Below, piece after piece: positions 1 through 9,345 of a DNA stretch of 64,000 bases. This stretch comes from Pediococcus stilesii (GTDB lineage: Bacteria; Bacillota; Bacilli; Lactobacillales; Lactobacillaceae). Location of the stretch: the NCBI RefSeq assembly GCF_001437075.1, contig NZ_JQBX01000009.1:1-64000 (forward strand), in the 5' to 3' direction. Below the pieces are notes generated by a model. It searched no databases, was not told the DNA's origin, and worked only from the letters and a program-made list of their open reading frames with translations. Numbering within the stretch: position 1 is the first letter of the stretch; each line of letters starts with the position of its first letter. The position numbers and the translations under genes were made by a program.

Positions 1-1
1 C

Positions 2-85
2 TTTAACTTCTGGGGTACAGGTCACATTCCAATCGCGAACTTTTTTATTTGGATTAATTTATTTTTCTTACTTTTCAAACATTGA
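2..85 (+). CDS. C-terminal end of a membrane protein (partial)
   Basis: An open frame enters from the left edge and runs 27 codons to a TGA at 83-85. The peptide is very hydrophobic and aromatic and ends in Lys-His, as expected for the last transmembrane segment of an integral membrane protein. Its last 18 bases overlap the 3' end of the convergent reductase gene. I do not recognise the family. The short length leaves open that it is a chance open frame. Confidence 0.4.
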   Translation, partial: FNFWGTGHIPIANFFIWINLFFLLFKH

Positions 86-1054
86 AGTGCTATGCACTGG
101 ACCCCGCTTACCAGGATACAAATCACTCATAATTTGATCAATTGCTACCGGCCCTTCACCGAAGGCCGTCGCAATCAGGCGTAGCTTCCCGGGATATTCG
201 ACACCGTCACCAATTGCATAGATGTTTTTTTGATTAATTTGCATTAAATTATTAACCGAAAACATTCGATGCTCTTGATCCAAATCGATCTGCCATCCCT
301 TAATAATCTTATTACTAGAAGTAAAACCGTAGTTAACAATTAGTTTATCAAAGTGCATGTCTTTCGCTGCTTCGGTTCCTATTTCTCGTAATTGGACTTC
401 AATCCCCTCGCCATCATCTTTTATATCATGAATCAAATATGGCGTTAAAACATTAACTGATGATTTTTTTAGGTTTTCAACGCTCCGTTCCATCCCTCGA
501 AATTGGTTTCGACGATGGACAAGGCTAACATTTTTAGCAATCGGTTCCAGCATGAGTGCTATGTCAATCGCTGAATCTCCACCACCTGCAATTAGAACGT
601 CTTGATCCATAAAGTGTTCAAAATCTGGCACATGATAAAATACTTTTGTATCTTCCAAACTTTCAATTCCTTCGACTGCCAATTTTCGTGGATTAAATGC
701 TCCATTTCCAGTCGCTAATAAAATTGCTTTTGTGTCGTATTCAGCTACCGTTGTTTTTATGTGATAAAAATCCTGTTCTTTTTGAATATCAATTACCGTT
801 TCATTCAACCGAATCTCCGTATTGACCAGTTGTGCCTGTTTTTCCAGCTCTTTTGCTAAAGTAGCTGCCTTAACGCCCGCATACCCGCCAACATCATAAA
901 CCATCTTTTCGGGATATAACGCCGCAACTTGTCCTCCAACTTGTGGAAGGCTTTCAATGATTTGCGTCTTCGCGGTCCGCATTCCCGCGTAAAATCCAGC
1001 AAATAATCCCGCTGGTCCGGCTCCAATAATTGTAATATCGTATATTTCGCCCAT
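68..1054 (-). CDS. Ferredoxin/flavodoxin-NADP+ reductase, thioredoxin-reductase-like (YumC type)
   Basis: A 328-residue flavoprotein that moves electrons between NADPH and ferredoxin or flavodoxin in the cytoplasm. The FAD-binding motif GAGPAG is at residues 11-16, ATGNG at 114-118, and the NADPH-binding GGGDSAID at 157-164. The CxxC pair of true thioredoxin reductases is missing from the spot after the NADPH motif, which places it with type 2 FNR (YumC), as does the length. The ATG has an AAGGGAG site about nine bases upstream. It is monocistronic and divergent from the nucleoside hydrolase. In Bacillus a YumC-type FNR is reported to reduce NrdI; a nrdI gene lies at 25.6 kb, so the two could be partners (inference). 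Confidence 0.88.
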   Translation of the reverse strand: MGEIYDITIIGAGPAGLFAGFYAGMRTAKTQIIESLPQVGGQVAALYPEKMVYDVGGYAGVKAATLAKELEKQAQLVNTEIRLNETVIDIQKEQDFYHIKTTVAEYDTKAILLATGNGAFNPRKLAVEGIESLEDTKVFYHVPDFEHFMDQDVLIAGGGDSAIDIALMLEPIAKNVSLVHRRNQFRGMERSVENLKKSSVNVLTPYLIHDIKDDGEGIEVQLREIGTEAAKDMHFDKLIVNYGFTSSNKIIKGWQIDLDQEHRMFSVNNLMQINQKNIYAIGDGVEYPGKLRLIATAFGEGPVAIDQIMSDLYPGKRGPVHSTSMFEK

Positions 1055-1219
1055 TGATTTTGCTCCCTTTTCTTAAAATCAATTTTAATTTTTATGATCC
1101 AACGAATATATTACCAGCTTCTCCTATAAAAAAGAAAGCAAAGCATTGTTTTTTGAGTTTTATTTTCGTATGATTAACTTGTATCTAATACATAAATTAT
1201 TTATTTCGGAGGGGTTCTT

Positions 1220-2179
1220 TTGGCAAATAAAAAAATGATCTTAGATCTAGATACCGGTATTGATGACGCAATGGCAATTGCTTACGCTTTGGCTGCTCCC
1301 GATGTTGATTTAATTGGGATTGTTGCTACTTATGGTAATGTATTAACTCCCGATGCGGGACTAAACAGCCTAAGGATCCTTGAATTACTTGGAAGAACCG
1401 ATATTCCTGTCTTTCTTGGTGAAGAACATTCACAAACAACAGATAGCTTTGAAGTTATGCCAATTAGTGCACAGATCCACGGAAAAAACGGAATTGGTGA
1501 AGTTCAATTACCTGATCCAAGCCGCGCTTTAGAAGAAAAATCAGGAGTCGATTTTATTATCGAGGCTGCACATGAGTACAATTCTAATTTAATTCTTGTG
1601 CCTACTGGTCCCCTGACTAACCTTGCTCTTGCTTTACGAAAAGATCCAGAAGTAGCAACCTTGATTGGAAACGTAACAATTATGGGTGGCGCACTAACCG
1701 TTCCTGGAAATGTATCTCCTGTTGCAGAAGCTAATATTAATCAAGATCCCCATGCCGCAAATGAAGTCTTTAGAAGTAAGACCAATTTAACCATGGTTGG
1801 CTTAGATGTTACCTTAAGAACCCTACTTACTAAAAAAGAAACGCAGCTTTGGCGTGATCTCAACACCAATGCCGGTAGTAAATTTGCTGATATTGTGGAT
1901 TACTACATCGATGTCTATAAAATTACTAGCCCTCACTTGGGCGGATGTGCTTTACATGATCCGCTGGCAGTCGGAATTGCCCTTGATTCATCATTTTCAA
2001 CGGCCATGGACCTTAACATGTTTGTTGATACAACTGATGAAATGTGGGGAAGAACAATTGGTGACCCCGCTCGCTTAAACGAAAAAAATCCAAACGTCAC
2101 GGTCGCCTTAAATGTGGATGCCGACTTTTATCTTGAACGTTTCATGAAGTATCTCTCAAGTTTATTTGCTAAAAATTAA
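1220..2179 (+). CDS. Inosine/uridine-preferring nucleoside hydrolase
   Basis: A 319-residue enzyme of the IunH family, which cleaves the N-glycosidic bond of ribonucleosides to base and ribose for salvage. The Ca2+-binding D-x-D-x3-D-D signature is at residues 9-16 (D9, D11, D15, D16), and the family length of about 310-320 is met. The start is TTG at 1220, five bases after CGGAGGGG at 1208-1214; the in-frame ATG at codon 6 would be too far from that site. The gene is alone and ends at a strong hairpin. Substrate preference cannot be read from sequence. Confidence 0.88.
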   Translation: MANKKMILDLDTGIDDAMAIAYALAAPDVDLIGIVATYGNVLTPDAGLNSLRILELLGRTDIPVFLGEEHSQTTDSFEVMPISAQIHGKNGIGEVQLPDPSRALEEKSGVDFIIEAAHEYNSNLILVPTGPLTNLALALRKDPEVATLIGNVTIMGGALTVPGNVSPVAEANINQDPHAANEVFRSKTNLTMVGLDVTLRTLLTKKETQLWRDLNTNAGSKFADIVDYYIDVYKITSPHLGGCALHDPLAVGIALDSSFSTAMDLNMFVDTTDEMWGRTIGDPARLNEKNPNVTVALNVDADFYLERFMKYLSSLFAKN

Positions 2180-2201
2180 CCACTAACTTAAGAATTAATT
2201 G

Positions 2202-2232
2202 GCCATGGGAATCGATTTTCCCATGGCTTTTT
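2202..2232 (+). terminator. Rho-independent terminator of the nucleoside hydrolase gene
   Basis: A perfect 10-bp stem (2202-2211 with 2218-2227), a six-base loop and five T residues follow 22 bases after the stop codon. Confidence 0.9.
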
Positions 2233-2273
2233 GTTACGCTTAATTAAAGAACAAACAAAGGAGTCGATTTGAA

Positions 2274-4250
2274 TTGTCCGTCGTTTTTTTTATTTTAATT
2301 TTAATTACTGCTGCAACACTCTCCAATGTTCTCGATTCAAAAATCGAGTTTTTACCCCGAGCAATTGTACAAATATTAATTGGCTTGGCCTTATCCCTAG
2401 TCCCCGACTTTAACCATTTTAACCTAAATCCAGAAATATTTATGTTAGCAATCATTGCTCCTTTAATGTACTACGATGGCATGAATACCAACATCAACAA
2501 ACTTAAGCTGACGCTTGGAAACACCTTTTCATTAGCAATCGGTTTAGCAATCACCACTATCATATTGGTTGGTTACTTAGGATACACCCTGCTCCCCGGC
2601 ATCCCTCTAGCATTAGCATTTGCGCTCGCTTCGATTATTACACCAACAGATGCGGTCGCCGTATCTTCGGTTACCGAAAACCTTGAAATTCCCAATGAAG
2701 CCATGCTAAGTTTGAAAAATGAGTCCCTTTTCAATGACGCCAGCGGAATCGTGGCGTTCGACCTAGCGCTTACGGCGTTCAACACCGGACAATTTTCACC
2801 ATTAATGAGCATTTTGAACTATCTGTACGTTTTTTTCGGTGGACTTCTAGTGGGTTGGATTATTGGATGGTTATTCATTCGACTTCAGTTGCTTCTTATT
2901 GAAACCAACATTGATAATCCTAACGTTGTCGTTCCAATAAACATCATTAAACCTTTCGCAATTTATCTAATTGCAGAAGAATTCGGAGCTTCCGGCATTC
3001 TAGCGGTTGTTGCGGCCGGACTAATTCAAAGTACACAGTCCAAATCCCTACGTTTAACTTCGACAAAGACTCAAGTCGTTTCAAAAACCACTTTTGAAAT
3101 ATTTACGAACTTAATGAATGGTTTCGTTTTTATCTTGCTTGGAGTTTCATTACCCACCGTAATTTATGATATTACCAACAACGGACGCGAAGTTGGTTCA
3201 ATGGGTTATTTAATTTTAATTGGAATTTTGCTTTATATCGCAATGATTATTATTCGTTATTTATGGGTAACATTTCGACTGGCAAGTATTCGAATTCGGC
3301 CTGAAGCGCAAAGCTTAAATCGCTTTTTGATCGCTATTAATGGTATCCACGGAACCATCACCTTATCAATGGCCTTTTCAATTCCATTGCTACTAAAAGG
3401 CGCCGACTTTCCATTTCGAAACGATATTATTTTTATTGCAGCAACCGTCATTGTTTTGAGTTTAATCGTTCCCAGTGTCATCTTACCTTTGATGCTCCCT
3501 AGTAAATCGTTGTCATATAGTTTGGACGATATCGCCAAATACCGTCAGCAAATGATTAATTATGCCGTAAAGGGCGTCGTAGAAGCTGGTGAAGATCCTG
3601 TTGAAACTCAGGCCGTAGTTGCCACCCTAAGAAGCCAACAATCAACTATTCGACATCCTAAACGTTGGAAAACATTTAGAATATTAGAAAAATGTTTCAA
3701 TCTAGAAGAAGACATCTTACAAAATATGGTTGATAACGATGAAATCACGGAAAAACAACAAACGCTGTATCAAAAAATGACATTAATTCAAAGCTCACAA
3801 TTACGACAATCTTTCTTTCAAAGTCTGATGCACCGCGTTAAATATTCGATTATTAAGATGACTCATCATCTAAAACGCCGACTCAAGTCGGTTGATCAAC
3901 AGAAATTAAAGAAAACCATATTAAGTGCTCGCGATGATATTGCAAAAATTGAAGATCAGATTTCTCCGCAAATTTTTGCATCTTTAAAAAAGACGCTCGC
4001 AGATGATAATCATGCGGAAATTCACTGGATTGAAGGTTATTACCGCGAACGCCATCGTCGTTTTCAAAATAACGAGCGAACAAATGAAATCCAAGAAGAG
4101 CTTTTTATCAACGCTTTCCAAAATGAATATAACTTTATTCAGAATCAATTAAATAAAAACATGATCTCTCGGGAGCTAGCGAGTCTTTTATACGAGCAAG
4201 TTTCCAACGATGAATGGATTTATATGCAAAATGATAGTATCTACAATTAA
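2274..4250 (+). CDS. Na+/H+ antiporter, CPA1/NhaP family
   Basis: A 658-residue cation/proton antiporter. Residues 1 to about 420 hold some twelve hydrophobic segments, including TPTDAVAV at 123-130 and the family's ion-binding Asn-Asp at 154-155. A charged cytoplasmic tail of about 240 residues follows, as in long bacterial NhaP/YjcE proteins. Its role is sodium and pH homeostasis at the membrane. The start is TTG at 2274, ten bases after AAAGGAG. The gene is monocistronic and ends at a long hairpin shared with the convergent hydrolase. The ions carried (Na+ or K+) are not predictable here. Confidence 0.88.
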   Translation: MSVVFFILILITAATLSNVLDSKIEFLPRAIVQILIGLALSLVPDFNHFNLNPEIFMLAIIAPLMYYDGMNTNINKLKLTLGNTFSLAIGLAITTIILVGYLGYTLLPGIPLALAFALASIITPTDAVAVSSVTENLEIPNEAMLSLKNESLFNDASGIVAFDLALTAFNTGQFSPLMSILNYLYVFFGGLLVGWIIGWLFIRLQLLLIETNIDNPNVVVPINIIKPFAIYLIAEEFGASGILAVVAAGLIQSTQSKSLRLTSTKTQVVSKTTFEIFTNLMNGFVFILLGVSLPTVIYDITNNGREVGSMGYLILIGILLYIAMIIIRYLWVTFRLASIRIRPEAQSLNRFLIAINGIHGTITLSMAFSIPLLLKGADFPFRNDIIFIAATVIVLSLIVPSVILPLMLPSKSLSYSLDDIAKYRQQMINYAVKGVVEAGEDPVETQAVVATLRSQQSTIRHPKRWKTFRILEKCFNLEEDILQNMVDNDEITEKQQTLYQKMTLIQSSQLRQSFFQSLMHRVKYSIIKMTHHLKRRLKSVDQQKLKKTILSARDDIAKIEDQISPQIFASLKKTLADDNHAEIHWIEGYYRERHRRFQNNERTNEIQEELFINAFQNEYNFIQNQLNKNMISRELASLLYEQVSNDEWIYMQNDSIYN

Positions 4251-4265
4251 TTTATTTTAAAAAAT

Positions 4266-4342
4266 AAAATCGAGTTAAGATCAATCAAATATCATTTAAG
4301 GCGTTCTCACCTTAAAGTTTGATTGATCCTAACTCGATTTTT
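4266..4342. terminator. Long bidirectional terminator between convergent genes
   Basis: A 23-bp stem (4267-4289 with 4318-4340, one G-U-type mismatch) is flanked by A-rich and T-rich runs and encloses a smaller TTAAGG/CCTTAA hairpin. It serves the antiporter gene on the plus strand and the hydrolase gene on the minus strand, whose stop codon is at its edge. Confidence 0.9.
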
Positions 4343-5277
4343 CATTCCATATATCGATTTAAAAATTGTTTAACCGTCCGTTTGTATTTGGGATAGTCCG
4401 TTTGTAATGATTCGGCATGTCCGGCGCCTTTAACAATATACTTCTCTCTAGGACCTTTTGTCGCATCATATAGTTGATAAACCATTTTGGTCGGTACAAA
4501 AGTATCTTTAGAACCGTGAATAAATAACATTGGCTTTTTATTTTTCGCCAACTGTTTAAGTGAACTTGCCTCAGAATAGTCGTAGCCTGCTCGAATCTTT
4601 GAAATCAAACTAACCGTTGGAACAAGAGGCCATTTAGGCAAGTTATACATGGATTTTGCTTGGTAAGTAATTTCGTCCTCGACACTTGTATAGCCACAGT
4701 CTTCAATGTACGCTTTAACCTGCGTCGGAACGTCTGGTTCGCCACTCACCATCATGGTTGTCGCTCCGCCCATACTAACTCCATACATAACCAGCTGTTG
4801 ATGCGAACCCTTGATTTTCAAAAGTTTATTCATCCACTTAATATAATCGCGTCGATCCGTCCATCCGTAGCCAATTAATTTTCCTTGGCTGTCCCCATGT
4901 GCACGATCGTCAGGAGCTAAGACGTTATATCCGAGTTCATGAAACATTGCTGCTGGGCCACCTTCACCATCCTTGCTTTGCAAAAATCCATGTGCCAGGA
5001 TCACCGTTTTATCGGATGGACGTTCAGCTGGAATGTAGTAAGCCTTTAATTTTAAATCACCCGTTGCCGACGTCATCGACCAATTTTCTTTTTTGACATT
5101 TTTATACCATGTTTTTTGCCTAAGTAGTGGGTCATTTTTAGTTATCTTCGCATCATTTGAAATAAAACTTTTTTTATCACGTACTTCGGCTGTGTGGAAA
5201 AAGTACATTCCGGCACCGATATCAATTACTAGCAGTACTCCCACAACAATTAAGAACCATTTCCAAAATTTTTTCAT
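4342..5277 (-). CDS. Membrane-anchored alpha/beta hydrolase (serine hydrolase)
   Basis: A 311-residue protein with an N-terminal membrane segment (residues 4-27) and an alpha/beta-hydrolase domain. HGF is at 96-98 (oxyanion region), the nucleophile Ser168 lies in GVSMGG (166-171), the acid is the Asp of HGSKDTFVP and the base the His of GAGHAES. The topology puts the catalytic domain outside the cell. The substrate is unknown; an esterase or peptidase role is possible. A paralogue with the same layout and motifs lies at 26883-27821. The ATG at 5277 has a CGGAGGAG site. The gene stands alone. Confidence 0.82.
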   Translation of the reverse strand: MKKFWKWFLIVVGVLLVIDIGAGMYFFHTAEVRDKKSFISNDAKITKNDPLLRQKTWYKNVKKENWSMTSATGDLKLKAYYIPAERPSDKTVILAHGFLQSKDGEGGPAAMFHELGYNVLAPDDRAHGDSQGKLIGYGWTDRRDYIKWMNKLLKIKGSHQQLVMYGVSMGGATTMMVSGEPDVPTQVKAYIEDCGYTSVEDEITYQAKSMYNLPKWPLVPTVSLISKIRAGYDYSEASSLKQLAKNKKPMLFIHGSKDTFVPTKMVYQLYDATKGPREKYIVKGAGHAESLQTDYPKYKRTVKQFLNRYME

Positions 5278-5367
5278 TTATTATTCTCCTCCGACCAGTT
5301 TAGTATATATTTTTTTGAAATAGTTTGGAAAAAATTTATTGAAAGTCTCTTTTAACAAAAAAACTCC

Positions 5368-5415
5368 TGTGACACTTAGTTTAATTTGTCGCACGGCGTA
5401 ATTGTGTATTAAAAT
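5368..5415 (+). promoter_or_regulatory. Promoter and possible operator of the XRE gene
   Basis: TTGTCG (5386-5391) and TAAAAT (5410-5415) are spaced 18 bases. An imperfect inverted repeat, TGTGACA (5368-5374) and TGTCGCAC (5387-5394), overlaps the -35 box and could be the binding site of the downstream XRE regulator. The operator is inference. Confidence 0.45.
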
Positions 5416-5448
5416 AGGATTAGATAGATCGCCAGAGGAGGAAGTCAT

Positions 5449-5868
5449 ATGTTTCCAGAACGGTTACGTGCGTTAAGGCACGGAAAACACATCACCTTAG
5501 AGGTACTTGCAAAAGATTTGAACGAGCTTTTTCCCGATGAGAATCAAAATACTTCCAATCAAATTGGAAATTGGGAACGTGGAGTACGAACCCCTTCTTA
5601 TTTAGAGGTTCAAAAACTTGCCGAATATTTTGACGTTAGCATGGATTATATTTGTGGCAGGGCTGCGTTAAATGAATATGATTTAAGTAAATTATTCCTA
5701 TCTGGACGTCAATTAAGTTTTGACCATAAAGTGCTCAGCGGGGATGATCGATACGAAATCTTTCAATTAATGGACGGCTACTTTCATGGTAAAAAGCGCC
5801 GCGTCGTGAGTGACACCACTGAGCAAGAAGAACTTGACCTCAATTGGAACAAGAAAAAGGACGAATAG
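5449..5868 (+). CDS. XRE-family transcriptional regulator
   Basis: A 139-residue protein. Residues 3-66 form a helix-turn-helix of the Cro/CI type: a LRALRHGK start, an extended loop around 25-35, NWERG at 43-47, and the YFDVSMDYICGR end typical of Bacillota XRE repressors. The C-terminal half is charged and matches no domain I know. The start has a GAGGAGG site. It sits three bases before a methyltransferase-like gene and surely shares its transcript, so it may control that gene and itself. Its target and signal are unknown. Confidence 0.85.
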   Translation: MFPERLRALRHGKHITLEVLAKDLNELFPDENQNTSNQIGNWERGVRTPSYLEVQKLAEYFDVSMDYICGRAALNEYDLSKLFLSGRQLSFDHKVLSGDDRYEIFQLMDGYFHGKKRRVVSDTTEQEELDLNWNKKKDE

Positions 5869-5871
5869 TAG

Positions 5872-6723
5872 ATGAATCCCAAAAAACTAAAAAAGTTAAA
5901 AAAACAGTTGAAAACTAGACGTTCAACCCCAATAACTAACGAATACATCAATCGTCTCGAGCGCTATCGGGAGCTTTTTAAGGACAACAGTTCGATCGTC
6001 TTTTTGATTAATCAAATTTTAGAAAGTGACCGACTAATTCGTCAAAACTTGCTACCACAACAGCTTCCATTACTAGAACTACCAGAAGATATTCAGGATC
6101 AAATCTTCAATAACATTCAATCAATTTATCCAATGGGTGACCCTCGTGGCGATCAACTTTGGGAACAGTTGACAACTGAACTGCCCAAGCTAGACAAACT
6201 TCTTCGTTCATACCGCGATTACCTGGAAGAAAGTTACGGAATGTGGGCATATATTTCAGCGCCATTCATTAACGACCTTGCCCGTTTTCTTTCACATAAA
6301 CCAGTTCTTGAAATTATGGCCGGAAATGGTTACATCAGCCGCGGATTACGCGCCAAGGGCCAGACCGTTTTTACCACCGACTCGCTTGATTGGACCAAGG
6401 AAAACGAAACCGGTCGGCATCTAGTGACTGAGGTTGAAAAATTGGACGCATTGTCTGCCATCGAAAAATATCAGGGACAGGTTGAATTTGTTATTATGTC
6501 ATGGTCTCCCGATGGTGTTCCCATCGATGTTGAAGTTTTGGAGAAACTTCGCTCGCTTCCAAAGCAGCCGCTCTTAATTTGTATCGGAGAAAAAAATGGT
6601 GCAACAAATAGTCATGCCTTCTGGCAAAAAGCAGAGCTAATTGATGATGAGCGTACCAAACAACTCAATTCGCATTATCAACCCTTCGATTTAATTCACG
6701 ACCAAGTTTACTTGGTAAAATAA
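5872..6723 (+). CDS. SAM-dependent methyltransferase-like protein
   Basis: A 283-residue protein. The first 130 residues are helical and highly charged, with a very basic start. A Rossmann-type SAM site follows: motif I PVLEIMAGNGYIS near residue 143, an acidic end of strand 2 (TTDSLDW) and a strand-4 region with IMSWSPDG. This fits a class I methyltransferase, but no NPPY or other target-specifying motif is present, so the substrate is open. It lies directly downstream of the XRE gene with no room for its own promoter. Genes like this are seen in lactobacilli without a known role. Confidence 0.7.
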   Translation: MNPKKLKKLKKQLKTRRSTPITNEYINRLERYRELFKDNSSIVFLINQILESDRLIRQNLLPQQLPLLELPEDIQDQIFNNIQSIYPMGDPRGDQLWEQLTTELPKLDKLLRSYRDYLEESYGMWAYISAPFINDLARFLSHKPVLEIMAGNGYISRGLRAKGQTVFTTDSLDWTKENETGRHLVTEVEKLDALSAIEKYQGQVEFVIMSWSPDGVPIDVEVLEKLRSLPKQPLLICIGEKNGATNSHAFWQKAELIDDERTKQLNSHYQPFDLIHDQVYLVK

Positions 6724-6836
6724 TGTTCAAAGCGGATCCTGTTGGCGTTTGATTCAAGCCCTCCCCCCTATTTTTAATCGAAATTTCTAAGCGACGAGTT
6801 TAACTAATTTTTAGAACAAAACAGCGTTACTGCTGA

Positions 6837-6882
6837 CAAAAAAGAACTTAATTTTTCTGAAAAGAATTAAGTTCTTTTTTGT
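6837..6882. terminator. Bidirectional terminator overlapping the rgg-type gene's stop
   Basis: The stem (6837-6854 with 6865-6882) has A and T tracts on both sides and works in both directions. The last codons and the stop of the regulator gene lie inside its right arm. The 113 bases before it, after the methyltransferase gene, show nothing else clear. Confidence 0.85.
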
Positions 6883-7763
6883 CGATATTTTGTGGCCGCT
6901 TTTAGCCGTACTTTGTAAATCGTCAATAAGGTGTTGTCAATTCGCGGAGATTGTCTTTTTTCCAAGTTAATAACTTCGTCCAGCAGTTGGTTACCCTTTA
7001 ACCAATCACCAAAATATAGTTCCCATATCCCAAGCCAGAATTGCTTAGCCAAAATTCCATCCCAATTCATTTTTTTAGCACCAATGGCAGTTAGTTTAGA
7101 TCCTATTTTGGTAGCCCGTTGATAATCTTCGAAATTTAAATAGGTTTGCATCAGTACCCCGTAAAACTCGATGAGACTGTTCAGCACGTTGAACGGATCG
7201 CCCAAATCAGTTTGATAACGTCCACAGTTTTCTTCCATTTTTACCGTAAACTCATCCAACGCTTTAATTCCCGATGTAGTTGCAACCATTGGAATAATTA
7301 CATTAACAACTTTTAACTCTTGGGTCGTCCACATTGGTGTACTTTGCAAATGTTGATAGATATCGTATGTGGCTGGTGTGATTCCAACTGTAACATTTTC
7401 ATAAGTCGTCAAAAGAATGGTGGCGTAACTTGAGACGAGTTTATCATATGAATACGGACTTTTTTCATGGGTATGCACCCATTCTGAAATCGCCATAAAA
7501 TCCTGTGCGGCGTATTTTTGTGTAATAAAAAGAAGGGCTTGGTCGTAGGGAGCACTTTGATAATTTTGTGAAATAAAGCGAAACTCGTCTAACGAAACTG
7601 CTAAGTTATCTAAAATAGAAAATAATTTGCTGGCTGAAATATCATTTAGTCCCTTTTCAAACCGATTAGCAAATGAGCGAGAAACAATACCGGCATACAC
7701 TTCCTTTTGAGTAAGTCCTTTATTAATTCGAATTTCATGAACTGTTAGCCCTATTTTAGCCAT
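6867..7763 (-). CDS. Rgg/GadR/MutR-family transcriptional regulator
   Basis: A 298-residue regulator with an N-terminal XRE-like helix-turn-helix (GLTVHEIRINKGLTQKEVY onward) and a long helical C-terminal domain of the tetratricopeptide type that in Rgg proteins binds short peptide pheromones. I chose the ATG at 7763 because GGAGGAG lies about seven bases upstream; the open frame continues another 17 codons to 7814 but through the likely promoter region. It is divergent from a frameshifted MFS transporter, its probable target. No small peptide gene could be identified nearby. Confidence 0.82.
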   Translation of the reverse strand: MAKIGLTVHEIRINKGLTQKEVYAGIVSRSFANRFEKGLNDISASKLFSILDNLAVSLDEFRFISQNYQSAPYDQALLFITQKYAAQDFMAISEWVHTHEKSPYSYDKLVSSYATILLTTYENVTVGITPATYDIYQHLQSTPMWTTQELKVVNVIIPMVATTSGIKALDEFTVKMEENCGRYQTDLGDPFNVLNSLIEFYGVLMQTYLNFEDYQRATKIGSKLTAIGAKKMNWDGILAKQFWLGIWELYFGDWLKGNQLLDEVINLEKRQSPRIDNTLLTIYKVRLKAATKYRQKRT

Positions 7764-7869
7764 AATCATTCTCCTCCGGTAACGTAGCATATATGCAACA
7801 TGTTGGTTAATCATATCATTTATACTCCTGATAATATATGAATATTAAAAAAATATCGGGGGGCAAGAT

Positions 7870-9086
7870 ATGCTTAAAATTATAAAAAATAAAACACTGC
7901 AGACCATCGTTAGTGCGAACCTTTTTGCAACTTTGGGTGTCAGCATTTTTAATATTATTCTACTTACATACGCTAAAAGCTTCTTTAATTCCCATTTGTT
8001 CGTTTCAATAGTTTCGATCGCACTAGTCATCCCATCGATATTTGGAGGAATGACGGGAAAATAGCCGACCTAACTCAACAAAAAACAAATTGGTTAATTT
8101 TTACAAAAATTATTCAAGTCATTTTATATCTTTTTTTAGCACAGGTGATCAATCATAAAACCGTTTTTGTATTTTATTTAGTCGTTGGAATCAATTTAAT
8201 TTCTGACATCATCGGTAATTACGGCGGAAATTTATTAACAATTATCATTCAGGATCGCATTGAAGACCGTAGTCGACAACAAACAATGGGATTAAATTCT
8301 GCAATTGGTACCCTTGTCGAACCTCTGGGGCAAAGCGTAGGAGTCTTTATCATTACTCAAACTCACAACTATTCATTGGCGGGATTGATAAATGCCCTAA
8401 CTTTTTTAGTATCCGCAATTTGTCTTATCGTCGGTCGGCGTTCAATTTTATCAACAATAAGAGTCAAACCCAAGAAAACTTCGAACTGTCTATGGCCAAT
8501 AATTCAAGAATTAATGCTTCAAACAACTGGAATGGGTGCCATAAGCTATTTAGGAATTGTGATGGTATTAAACATTGTTGTGGTAAGTTTTGATGCAATT
8601 TTAAATTTATTATTTATCGACTTGGCACCAGTGCTAAAAATTAATTATGCGGTGGCAATTTTGACCATTAATATCACTTATGTAGTTGGCAGCGTTTGGG
8701 GAAGTGTTACTAAGAAGACGTGGATTGATCGTTTGAACCTATTTCAGTTGCTTCTTGTAACCTTGATGGCCCCGATTATTGCGTTCAGTCTTCTATTATT
8801 TTATCCAAATTTTTATCTGATCTTACTGAGTATGTTTATCGTAAGTTTCATGAGTGGCAAGATGGATCCCAAGATGTTTGCTACAATGATGCCACAAATC
8901 GACCCTCATATGACTGGTAGTGTGTTTGGAACCATTAGCACAATTGTTACCCTGGGTGCACCGATCGGCAGTACCGGAATTATTATCTTGTACAATTTAT
9001 ATGGCGGAAAAATAGCTTGTCTTTGTGCTTTAATTTTAAGCTTATCTTCCATAATCTGGGCATTACTGGCATATCGAAATCGATAG
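7870..9086 (+). pseudogene. MFS transporter, frameshifted
   Basis: The first frame (7870-8064) encodes 64 residues and stops at TAG just after an AAAA run at 8058-8061. Reading one base over restores a continuous protein through 8145 to the stop at 9086, giving about 405 residues with twelve hydrophobic segments. This points to a one-base deletion in the A run. The intact protein would be a major facilitator exporter. The gene is divergent from an Rgg-type regulator. The break may be a true mutation, phase variation or slippage, or a sequencing error. Confidence 0.8.
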
Positions 9087-9142
9087 TTTCAGCATGACAA
9101 AGCATTGATATTATTCATCGCCATGTCTGAAAAATTTAAGCA

Positions 9143-9339
9143 CAAAAAAACCGAGAGAATTAAATTCCCTCGGTTAGCCGGTCATCAAATTAAATTGATT
9201 CAGTCGTTGAGTGGCTCACACACCCAAATTGACTCACACGCCTACAATACGGTAGGTACAAAGTGTGCCGGTGAAATTGGTCACTAGTCACCGCAGCGAA
9301 ACAACTTAAAGTTGTCTGACCTATCTCGACTCATCGCAT
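9143..9339 (-). ncRNA. Rod-shaped structured RNA, 6S RNA candidate
   Basis: The minus strand carries a full transcription unit without an open frame. A promoter (TTGTGA, 17 bases, TACATT) lies at 9346-9374, about 197 bases are transcribed, and a terminator stem with seven T residues ends at 9144-9173. The RNA can fold into a rod: GAGUCG near the 5' end pairs with CGACU near the 3' end, and the middle forms a hairpin of CACAC/GUGUG and CCUAC/GUAGG with an internal loop. Terminator pairing needs a G-U on the minus strand, which supports that direction. Length and shape fit 6S RNA; I cannot confirm homology. It is not tmRNA, SRP RNA or RNase P by their conserved cores. Confidence 0.5.
9144..9173 (-). 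terminator. Terminator of the structured RNA
   Basis: The stem CCGAG-G-GAAT pairs with ATTC-T-CTCGG on the minus strand, followed by seven T residues. It may also end plus-strand transcription from the MFS pseudogene. Confidence 0.8.
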
Positions 9340-9345
9340 GCATCT

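Noticed and set aside
5872-6723. Restriction-modification methyltransferase
   Set aside because: No NPPY/DPPY motif, no target-recognition domain and no nuclease gene nearby.
9105-9287. A 60-codon plus-strand frame over the structured RNA
   Set aside because: It has no binding site and crosses the terminator stem; the region is better explained by the minus-strand RNA.
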